DNA from: JADHLJ01 sp038118725
GTDB lineage: Bacteria > Pseudomonadota > Alphaproteobacteria > Thalassobaculales > Thalassobaculaceae
Reading direction: 5' to 3'
Assembly (NCBI GenBank): GCA_038118725.1
Contig: JAYOIK010000142.1
Location: forward strand, 1 to 5,935
Length of the DNA stretch: 5,935 bases
The notes below the pieces were generated by a model. The model was given only the letters and a program-made list of their open reading frames with translations. It made no database searches and was not told where the DNA came from. Numbering within the stretch: position 1 is the first letter of the stretch; each line of letters starts with the position of its first letter. The translations under genes and the position numbers were made by a program. This document shows, piece by piece, positions 1 through 5,236 of this stretch.

Positions 1-101
1 AGGAGGCGCAGCAGAACATGATCGCCACCGCCAAGGATCTCGCCGATCGCGGTGAAATCGTCATCGGCGGCGGCTCCGGCGACGATCAGCTGGTGTTCTG
101 A
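1..101 (+). CDS. fliG: Flagellar motor switch protein FliG, C-terminal fragment
   Basis: Only the last 32 codons are visible, read from base 3 to the TGA at 99-101; the gene begins left of the window. The peptide contains EAQQNMIATAKDLADRGEIV followed by IGGGSGDDQLVF. It matches the known end of FliG: an amphipathic helix with a conserved Glu-Gln pair, then L-A-x-x-G-E-x-x-I-G and an acidic tail (the E. coli protein ends in LAETGEMVIGSGEDTYV). FliG sits on the cytoplasmic face of the flagellar MS ring, and its C-terminal domain carries the charged residues that meet the MotA stator. The stop lies 25 bp from the stop of the convergent transporter gene, so no further flagellar gene follows on this strand. 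The call rests on a short piece but on a distinctive tail. Confidence 0.8.
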   Translation, partial: EAQQNMIATAKDLADRGEIVIGGGSGDDQLVF

Positions 102-102
102 G

Positions 103-160
103 TGTCGGCTGAACGCCTACCGCTCGCTAAACGACCATCGTTCCAAAGAGAGAGCCGACA
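103..160. other. Inverted repeat at the fliG/transporter convergent junction
   Basis: TGTCGGCT at 103-110 and AGCCGACA at 153-160 are exact reverse complements, separated by 42 bases. Inside lies a small perfect hairpin, AACGA-CCA-TCGTT (130-142). The element spans the 25-bp gap between the two convergent stops and the last codons of the transporter gene. It could help both transcripts end. However, there is no T-run typical of an intrinsic terminator and the outer loop is long, so function is only a possibility. Confidence 0.22.
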
Positions 161-825
161 ATCGCGGTTGCCGCCATCGCGAGTACGCCCCAAAAGACCA
201 CGCGCGTCGCGCCCTTGACGATTCCAGAGCCGCCGGCCTTTGCCCCCAGGCCTCCAAGCGCGGCCAATGTCAGTATCGTGGCGATGCCGACGGCGGGGAT
301 TTCGGAACCGCCAGGCGCCAGGATCGCGACGATCAATGGGAACGCCGCGCCGACCGCGAAGCTGATCGCCGAGGCGAAAGCCGCCTGTACCGGTTGGGCG
401 GCCGTGATCTCGGTTATGTTGAGTTCATCGCGCATATGCGCGCCGAGCGCGTCGTGCTCGGTCAATTGCTCGGCGACCTTTCTTGCCAGATCCGCGTCGA
501 GACCACGCGCCTGATAGATCTCCGCCAGTTCCGTCAATTCCGCCTCGGGATAATCGCGAAGCTCGCGCCGTTCGCGCTCAAGTTCGGCGGCCTCGCTGTC
601 GGATTGGGCGCTGACGGAGACATATTCGCCCGCCGCCATCGACATGGCGCCCGCCACGAGACCGGCGACGCCGGCGATGATCATATCCTCCTTGAACGCG
701 GTCGCAGCCGCGACGCCGACGATCAGACTCGCGGTCGAGATGATCCCGTCATTGGCGCCGAGAACGGCGGCGCGCAGCCAGTTGACGCGGTCAATGACAT
801 GAATCTCGTGGTGATATCTTCGCAT
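127..825 (-). CDS. VIT1/CCC1-family iron/manganese transporter
   Basis: A 232-residue inner-membrane protein of the VIT (DUF125) family, whose members move Fe2+ or Mn2+ out of the cytosol. The family layout is clear. TM1 (about 17-41) contains LGANDGIIS with the conserved Asp26. TM2 (about 47-68) runs into MSMAAGEYVSVSAQ (61-74), the usual Met/Glu metal site. A hydrophilic Glu-rich helical domain follows (about 75-140, with Glu at 78, 81, 83, 85, 88, 94, 96, 99 and 102), matching the cytosolic metal-binding domain of plant VIT1. Three more membrane segments lie at about 147-170, 175-195 and 204-230. There is no N-terminal ferritin-like domain, so this is the plain type, not the MbfA/erythrin fusion of rhizobia. 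The ATG at 825 is the only sensible start; the in-frame codons above it reach a stop at once. Its ribosome site is weak (GGAA about 10 nt away) and lies in a hairpin. It sits 34 bp behind the aldolase/dehydrogenase gene and could be read from the same transcript. Fe versus Mn preference cannot be told. Confidence 0.9.
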   Translation of the reverse strand: MRRYHHEIHVIDRVNWLRAAVLGANDGIISTASLIVGVAAATAFKEDMIIAGVAGLVAGAMSMAAGEYVSVSAQSDSEAAELERERRELRDYPEAELTELAEIYQARGLDADLARKVAEQLTEHDALGAHMRDELNITEITAAQPVQAAFASAISFAVGAAFPLIVAILAPGGSEIPAVGIATILTLAALGGLGAKAGGSGIVKGATRVVFWGVLAMAATAIVGSLFGTMVV

Positions 826-830
826 TCAAC

Positions 831-856
831 GGCATTCCATAACGTCAAGGAACGCC
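831..856 (-). promoter_or_regulatory. RNA hairpin over the transporter ribosome site
   Basis: On the minus-strand transcript GGCGTTCC (856-849) can pair with GGAATGCC (838-831) across a 10-base loop. All eight pairs form in RNA, with one G-U wobble. The hairpin fills most of the 34-bp gap between the aldolase/dehydrogenase stop and the transporter ATG at 825. It covers the only Shine-Dalgarno-like bases (GGAA, 838-835). It ends five bases before the start codon and has no following T-run, so it does not look like a standard terminator. Possible roles are translational control, an operator, or RNA processing between the two genes. The pairing is seen directly; the role is inferred. Confidence 0.35.
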
Positions 857-859
857 ATC

Positions 860-2911
860 CTAGCGCATCGCCGCCTCGATGTTACCACCATCGACGGTTG
901 TTACGCTCGCCGTGGTCCGTTCGGCAAGCGCGTGATGCAGAAACGCGCGGGCGACATGCTCCGCCGTGACCTCCTGGCCGAGCAGATTCCCGGAGAGGTA
1001 ATCTTGCTCGCTTACCCCGCGCGCCCTGGAGCGCTGGGCGATCATCTCGTCGGTCAACAAACCCGATCGTATCCGGTCCGCGTTGACGGCGTTGGAGCGG
1101 ATACCGAAACGCCCGTACTCCAGCGCGTATTGCCGCGACAGGAACAGGGTCGCCGCCTTGGGAAGGCCATAGGCGCCGAAATTCTTGCCCGGGTTGACCG
1201 CCTGTTTCGAGGTATTGAACAACAGAACCCCGCCGGTCCCCTGGGCTAGCATGACCCGGGTCGCGGCTTGCGCGACGGATTGATGCGCGAAGAAATTGAG
1301 CTCGAAACTCCGGCGCAACACCGCGTCGTCCAGGCTCGCGATTTCCCCTTGCCAGGCGGCGCCGGCATTGGAGATCAGGATGTCCACGCCACCAAAGCTC
1401 TCGCAGATACGGTCAAACGCCGCATCCACCGCCTCCCGGTCCGTCACGTCGCAAGCAAGGCCGATCGCGCCATTGCCCGCCGCGCCCGCCGCCGCGTCAG
1501 CCGATTTTCCATCAAGGTCCAGTACCGCCACATGCGCGCCTTCGCTCGCGAAGATCTTGGCCGTCGCCGCGCCGATCGCGCCTCCACCGCCGGTCACGAC
1601 GGCGACCTGGCCCGAAAGCGGCTTATAGGTGATGGACTTGAGCTTAGCCTGCTCGAGCGACCAATACTCAAGCTTGAATAGTTCCTCGTCCGGCAGCGCG
1701 GTGAAGGTACCGATACGCTCGGCGCCGATAACCGCCTCGATCCAGATCTCGGCGATATCGGCGGCGATCGCGGCCTCTTTCTGGCTCCGGCCCATCCCGA
1801 ACAAACCAAGGCCCGGCACCAGGGCGACCCTGGGCATCGGATCGAGTATGGTTCTCTGGACATCGTCCAAGGCGTCGCAGCGCGCGAAATAGGCCTTGTA
1901 ATCCGCCATATAAGCCTCGACGCGCGCCCGGGTATCCGCGCGAAAGCCGTCTAGGTCATCATCTAGCGGCACCGTGGTGATCAGAGGCTTCTTCTTGGTT
2001 CGGATCACGAGATCGGGGGTGCTCACGCCGCGGGTCGCGTAATCCTCCACATCCCTGCCGTTCACGAAGGCATCGACATCCGGTGTCGATCGATGCTCCA
2101 GCACGAAACGCGCGTACCGCCCCTCTCCCAGAGCCTCAGCGACCGCGCCGCGAAGAATCGGCGCGACTTCCGCGAGGCCGGCGGTCTTAGCCAAGGAAAT
2201 CGGAGCAAAGACCGACTTGCGCCCCTTCGCGATGTACGCCTCGGCGAGGGTGACATGCTCGATCATTCGCTCATAGGCACTCTCGGCCGTGTCGCCGAAG
2301 GTGAAAATGCCATGCTTGTCGAGGATAAGCCCCTCGACCGCGGGATCGGCTTCATAGACCTCCGCCGCCACCTTGGAGAGTTCGAACCCCGGCGCCACAT
2401 AGTCGACGATGCCCAATCGGTCGCCAAATATCTCCCGGCACAGGTCCTGGCCGTTGGGCTGATCGACAATCGATAGGATGGCGGTGGAATGGGTGTGATC
2501 CACATAGGCATGCGGCAGGAACGCGTGCATCAGGGTTTCGACCGACGGGTTCGGTGAGGCCGGATCGATCAGATTCGCGCGCTGCAGTTTAACCATGTCC
2601 TCATCGGACAGGACGTCGAAGGCCCGTGCCTTTCGCAAGGGCGCCAGCTTTACCGCCGGCAATCCCGCCGGCTCGATCGAGCCCATGTCCCAGCCGCTAC
2701 CCTTGACGCACAGCACTTCCCATTCGTCGCCGACCATGTCCGTGATCCGGGTCTTGAGCGAGGTGTTGCCACCGCCATGGAGCACCAGCTTGGGCTCACC
2801 ACCGAGCAACCGCGTGGTATAGACCCGGAGCGCAAGATCCGCGCCGATCCCGTCGGCGGCATAGCGATCGATCGCCGCTTGGGCGTCCTTGGCGTTCCAA
2901 AGGCTCTTCAT
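860..2911 (-). CDS. Bifunctional class II aldolase / short-chain dehydrogenase
   Basis: A 683-residue two-domain fusion. Residues 1-430 are a class II (zinc) aldolase of the fuculose/rhamnulose-phosphate type. The substrate loop HGGGNTS is at 45-51, the catalytic Glu is E125, and the zinc ligands are H139, H141 (DHTHS) and H200 (KHGIF). Residues about 431-683 are a classical SDR. It has the nucleotide loop TGGGGAIG at 440-447, an acidic residue at the end of strand 2 (D465, suggesting NAD over NADP), NAG at 515-517, and the catalytic set N539, S568, Y581 and K585. Both active sites look intact. Known relatives cleave rhamnulose-1-phosphate and oxidise the lactaldehyde. From memory, however, the N-terminus here (RVYTTRLLGGEPKLVLHGGG) fits the uncharacterised bifunctional aldolase/SDR subfamily better than rhizobial RhaD, so no symbol is given. 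The start at 2911 is chosen for its GGAGAG site; an in-frame ATG at 2971 would add 20 basic residues without domain support. It lies 98 bp downstream of the enolase-family gene, probably in one operon. A TTGACC in the gap might allow an extra promoter, but no good -10 follows. Confidence 0.9.
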   Translation of the reverse strand: MKSLWNAKDAQAAIDRYAADGIGADLALRVYTTRLLGGEPKLVLHGGGNTSLKTRITDMVGDEWEVLCVKGSGWDMGSIEPAGLPAVKLAPLRKARAFDVLSDEDMVKLQRANLIDPASPNPSVETLMHAFLPHAYVDHTHSTAILSIVDQPNGQDLCREIFGDRLGIVDYVAPGFELSKVAAEVYEADPAVEGLILDKHGIFTFGDTAESAYERMIEHVTLAEAYIAKGRKSVFAPISLAKTAGLAEVAPILRGAVAEALGEGRYARFVLEHRSTPDVDAFVNGRDVEDYATRGVSTPDLVIRTKKKPLITTVPLDDDLDGFRADTRARVEAYMADYKAYFARCDALDDVQRTILDPMPRVALVPGLGLFGMGRSQKEAAIAADIAEIWIEAVIGAERIGTFTALPDEELFKLEYWSLEQAKLKSITYKPLSGQVAVVTGGGGAIGAATAKIFASEGAHVAVLDLDGKSADAAAGAAGNGAIGLACDVTDREAVDAAFDRICESFGGVDILISNAGAAWQGEIASLDDAVLRRSFELNFFAHQSVAQAATRVMLAQGTGGVLLFNTSKQAVNPGKNFGAYGLPKAATLFLSRQYALEYGRFGIRSNAVNADRIRSGLLTDEMIAQRSRARGVSEQDYLSGNLLGQEVTAEHVARAFLHHALAERTTASVTTVDGGNIEAAMR

Positions 2912-2916
2912 TTCGG

Positions 2917-2922
2917 CTCTCC
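2917..2922 (-). promoter_or_regulatory. Ribosome binding site, aldolase/dehydrogenase gene
   Basis: GGAGAG on the minus strand, five bases before the ATG at 2911. It decides the start against the in-frame ATG 60 bases further upstream. Confidence 0.7.
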
Positions 2923-3009
2923 GACTATCGTGGCGGCGCGGCTGTTTTCCACGGCGGAGATACGCCACCAACGGCGTTCCCGGTCAAGGGAATCGTGGTT
3001 CCTCGCCGC

Positions 3010-4119
3010 TCAAATTCGATACATCTCGATGGCCGCCGGGTCGACCCTGACGCCAAAGCCCGGCCCATCGGGCAAACGCGCGATACCCTTCGAAACCGTC
3101 GGCCCTTCCAGCAACATGCGATCCCAAAGCGGGTCACGCTCGGGATCCGCGAAACACTCCACACAAAAACCGTTCGGTTGCGCGGCGAGCATGTGCAGCG
3201 CGATCTGTGGTTCCTCGTGATGGGTCATCTTGATATCGGTCAGTTGCGCCAAACCCACCACCCTTTGCCAGGCGGTCACGCCTCCCGCCTCGGAGGCATC
3301 GAAATTGATGAAATCAACGGCGCCCGCCTCGATCATGCGGCGCATCGCCTGACCCGTCACCTCGCTCTGGCCGGCATTGACCGGGATCGAACTGGCGCGG
3401 CGCACCTCGGCCATGTTGCGCAGGTCGTCCATCCAGTGACACGGCTCCTCGAACCAGGCGATGTCCAGCGGCTCGATCAATCGCGCGTGCTTGACCGCGT
3501 CGCGCCAGGACCACCCCCTGTTGGCGTCGACGGAGATCAAGAAATCAGGTCCGATACCATCGCGCGCCGCCTTGACCCGCGCGGCGTCGGCTTCCGGCGA
3601 CAGGCCTCCGACCTTGACCTTGCAGCCGGCCATCCCGGCGTCCCGCAGGGCGCGCATCTCGGCGCCGAGATCATCCAGGGTCTTGCCTTCGATATAGTAG
3701 CCGCCGATCGAAATGATCGGCAGTTCCTCTTGATATCCACCCAAAAGCCGCGCGACGCTCACGTCGTAGCAGCGCCCGATCGCGTCCCAAACCGCGCAAT
3801 CAACACAAGCGATGGCCTGCATCATCAGCTCCGGCGCCATGGCGGCGCCCGGAACCTCGGCCTCTAGTCGCGCGTACAGCCGTTGCCAATCCCGCACGTC
3901 CTGGCCGATCAACAAAGGGGCCAAACGGTCATTCACCAGCGCGGCGATCTCGCGGCCATGGGTGCGATTGTCGCCGTTGTAGATCTCCGCCACCGGGCCG
4001 TCCTTGATCCACAACCGGGTAATCACCGTGCAGCGCGAGGTGACGTTGTAGGTGCTACCGCCGAAATCCTTGGTCAGCGGGATCCTGATCGCGACCGCCT
4101 CGATCTTGTCGATAAGCAT
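3010..4119 (-). CDS. Mandelate racemase/muconate lactonizing-type enolase superfamily enzyme
   Basis: A 369-residue enzyme of the usual length for the mandelate racemase (MR) subgroup. This subgroup takes a proton from the carbon next to a carboxylate in a Mg2+ site and then dehydrates, epimerises or cycloisomerises. An N-terminal capping domain (about 1-125) precedes the barrel. Visible catalytic features are KVK at 167-169, metal ligands D198 (SVDANRGW) and E224 (WFEEP), D274 (NFDAS), H301 (THHEEP) and E321. Spacings K169-D198 (29), D198-E224 (26), D274-H301 (27) and H301-E321 (20) equal those of P. putida mandelate racemase (K166, D195, E221, D270, H297, E317). The third metal ligand is odd: its expected place holds Q251 in AGQSE, with E253 two residues on. 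The start at 4119 follows from the strong AAGGAGGG site; the open frame continues upstream but is not protein-like there. It is probably the first gene of the leftward operon with the aldolase/dehydrogenase. The likely role is acid-sugar dehydratase or epimerase; the substrate is not recognised. Confidence 0.88.
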   Translation of the reverse strand: MLIDKIEAVAIRIPLTKDFGGSTYNVTSRCTVITRLWIKDGPVAEIYNGDNRTHGREIAALVNDRLAPLLIGQDVRDWQRLYARLEAEVPGAAMAPELMMQAIACVDCAVWDAIGRCYDVSVARLLGGYQEELPIISIGGYYIEGKTLDDLGAEMRALRDAGMAGCKVKVGGLSPEADAARVKAARDGIGPDFLISVDANRGWSWRDAVKHARLIEPLDIAWFEEPCHWMDDLRNMAEVRRASSIPVNAGQSEVTGQAMRRMIEAGAVDFINFDASEAGGVTAWQRVVGLAQLTDIKMTHHEEPQIALHMLAAQPNGFCVECFADPERDPLWDRMLLEGPTVSKGIARLPDGPGFGVRVDPAAIEMYRI

Positions 4120-4124
4120 TTCAT

Positions 4125-4132
4125 CCCTCCTT
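4125..4132 (-). promoter_or_regulatory. Strong ribosome binding site, enolase-family gene
   Basis: AAGGAGGG on the minus strand, five bases before the ATG at 4119. It is the strongest such site in the window and fixes the start. Without it, the open frame would suggest a 66-residue N-terminal extension beginning at 4317. Confidence 0.85.
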
Positions 4133-4134
4133 GC

Positions 4135-4146
4135 CGGAACGTTCCG
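4135..4146. promoter_or_regulatory. Perfect 12-bp palindrome, candidate operator
   Basis: CGGAACGTTCCG is a perfect palindrome that stops two bases upstream of the enolase-family ribosome site and just downstream of the candidate -10 box. The transcription start expected from that promoter (about 4144) falls inside it, a classic place for a repressor. A palindrome with a central CG inside AACGTT resembles sites of LacI/GalR-type sugar regulators, but other families also bind such sequences. No regulator gene is in the window. The symmetry is seen directly; operator function is inferred. Confidence 0.45.
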
Positions 4147-4150
4147 AAAG

Positions 4151-4179
4151 AGCCTATTCGCGGATCCAACGCCAAGCAA
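4151..4179 (-). promoter_or_regulatory. Candidate sigma-70 promoter for the leftward operon
   Basis: On the minus strand TTGCTT (4179-4174) and TAGGCT (4156-4151) are separated by 17 bases. They match the -35 and -10 consensus at four and three of six positions. Spacing is ideal, and the predicted start would give a leader of about 25 bases before the ATG at 4119. The -10 match is modest, so the call is tentative. Confidence 0.35.
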
Positions 4180-4205
4180 AACCCATATGCGTCGAGGGCG
4201 ATACG

Positions 4206-4257
4206 GGTCCGACATATCGTCCTTGTGTGGATTCGCCGGTTCGCGAAGAGTCGGACC
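4206..4257. repeat. Paired inverted sites in the divergent spacer
   Basis: GGTCCGAC (4206-4213) and GTCGGACC (4250-4257) are exact reverse complements with 36 bases between them; their centres are 44 bp apart, about four helical turns. Between them lies a perfect 8-bp palindrome, TTCGCGAA (4240-4247). The set sits in the 215-bp spacer (4120-4334) between the enolase-family gene and the hydrolase gene, where regulation of both is expected. It could be a pair of half-sites or looping sites. Chance is not excluded in GC-rich DNA. Confidence 0.3.
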
Positions 4258-4334
4258 GCAAGCGCCTTGACCTGATCCCCGGCTCTGGCGAGGCTCCCAT
4301 CCCAAATCGGAAATCAACGTGGAACCATCGGATC

Positions 4335-5225
4335 ATGAGTGCAGGTGAGCGTTTACCCGGAACCCCGGTCCCCAAGCATGTTTGGACCGGATATGAAGGC
4401 ATCAAGATCGCCGGTGACACCTGGGGCGACCCCAGCGGCCCGCTCGTGATCCTGCAACATGGTGGGGGCCAGACCCGGCATGCCTGGAAGGGCGCCGGGG
4501 AGACCTTGGGAGAGGCCGGCTATCACGCCGTGGCCTTCGACGCCCGGGGGCATGGTGATTCCGAATGGGCGGGTGAAGGTCGCTATAGCGCGGACCATAT
4601 GGTCGAGGATCTGAAATGCGTCGCCCAGGCCCTGGGCTCGGAGCGCCCGATCCTGGTCGGCGCCTCCATGGGCGGCGGCACCAGCCTGGTGGCCATCGGC
4701 GAGAAAAAGATGGAGGCCGCGGCCCTGGTCATGGTCGACATGGCGCCACGCATCGAACCCGAGGGCCAGGCGAAGATTCAGGCCTTCATGAACCAAAAGC
4801 CCGACGGCTTCGATAGTCTGGAGGAAGTCGCGGCCGCGATCGCGAACTACCAACCACATCGCAAGCGCCCGCGCACTCTCGACGGGCTGGCCAAGAATGT
4901 GCGCCTCGCGGCAAACGGCAAATATGTCTGGCATTGGGACCCCGCTCGTCGGGTTGGGCGGCCCGGACCATCCGGGGTCGCCGATTATCGCGAGCGCCTG
5001 CGCCTTGCCGCCGACAATCTGACTCTGCCGGTGCTTCTGGTGCGTGGTGGCTTGTCAGACGTTTTGAGCGAGGAAGGCGCCCAAGCCTTCCTCGAGCAAT
5101 GCCCGCACGCCGAATATGTAAACGTGGCCAATGCCGCCCATATGGTGGCCGGCGACCGGAATGATATTTTCGCCGGGTCGGTAATCTCGTTCTTGCTTCG
5201 GGTCGCGCCGATCGAAAGCGCATAA
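4335..5225 (+). CDS. Alpha/beta hydrolase
   Basis: A 296-residue serine hydrolase of the alpha/beta fold, near the normal size for the family, with no signal peptide, so probably cytoplasmic. Visible features are the oxyanion-hole HGGG at 42-45, FDARGHGDS at 68-76, the nucleophile elbow GASMGG with Ser111, a probable acid Asp242 (RGGLSD), and the catalytic His269 (NAAHM). A cap region lies at about 140-225. Ser as nucleophile argues for an esterase, lactonase, C-C hydrolase or perhydrolase-like activity and against haloalkane dehalogenases or epoxide hydrolases, which use Asp. The ATG at 4335 is chosen because the fold begins soon after it; the ribosome site is weak (GGA about 11 bases away), and I see no good sigma-70 promoter. 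It is divergent from the enolase-family gene, so shared control and a joint pathway (for example lactone opening) are possible but unproven. Its stop is 11 bp from that of the convergent phosphatase. Confidence 0.88.
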   Translation: MSAGERLPGTPVPKHVWTGYEGIKIAGDTWGDPSGPLVILQHGGGQTRHAWKGAGETLGEAGYHAVAFDARGHGDSEWAGEGRYSADHMVEDLKCVAQALGSERPILVGASMGGGTSLVAIGEKKMEAAALVMVDMAPRIEPEGQAKIQAFMNQKPDGFDSLEEVAAAIANYQPHRKRPRTLDGLAKNVRLAANGKYVWHWDPARRVGRPGPSGVADYRERLRLAADNLTLPVLLVRGGLSDVLSEEGAQAFLEQCPHAEYVNVANAAHMVAGDRNDIFAGSVISFLLRVAPIESA

Positions 5226-5236
5226 CGCAAACGCGG

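Noticed and set aside
52..969. Long plus-strand open frame opposite the transporter gene
   Set aside because: It is rich in Arg, Asp and Gly with no recognisable domain, as expected of a frame opposite a GC-rich gene. The minus strand here encodes a clear VIT-family protein.
860..2911. Naming the fusion rhaD (rhamnulose-1-phosphate aldolase)
   Set aside because: The aldolase N-terminal motif fits the other, uncharacterised subfamily better, and no rhamnose genes are present.
2977..2992. TTCCC-N6-GGGAA hairpin in the gap between the enolase and aldolase genes
   Set aside because: The stem has only five pairs with no T-run, so it is not enough to claim a terminator or an operator.
2995..3867. 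290-residue plus-strand open frame opposite the enolase-family gene
   Set aside because: The opposite strand carries intact catalytic motifs with exact spacing, while this frame shows His/Arg-rich shadow composition and no ribosome site was seen.
849..4146. A shared GGAACG half-site before each minus-strand gene
   Set aside because: The same six bases also occur inside coding regions (near 339, 2519 and 2893), so the repeat is not specific to upstream regions.
4267..4295. TTGACC at 4267 as the -35 of a hydrolase promoter
   Set aside because: The -10 position at 17-bp spacing reads GAGGCT, a poor match; TTGTGT at 4223 with AAGAGT is no more convincing.
4120..4317. N-terminal extension of the enolase-family protein up to an ATG at 4317
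   Set aside because: The extension has no family-like sequence, while the strong AAGGAGGG site and the typical N-terminus MLIDKIEAVAIRIP point to 4119.
4353..4934. 193-residue minus-strand open frame inside the hydrolase gene
   Set aside because: It is a shadow of the hydrolase, whose Ser/Asp/His motifs lie on the plus strand.
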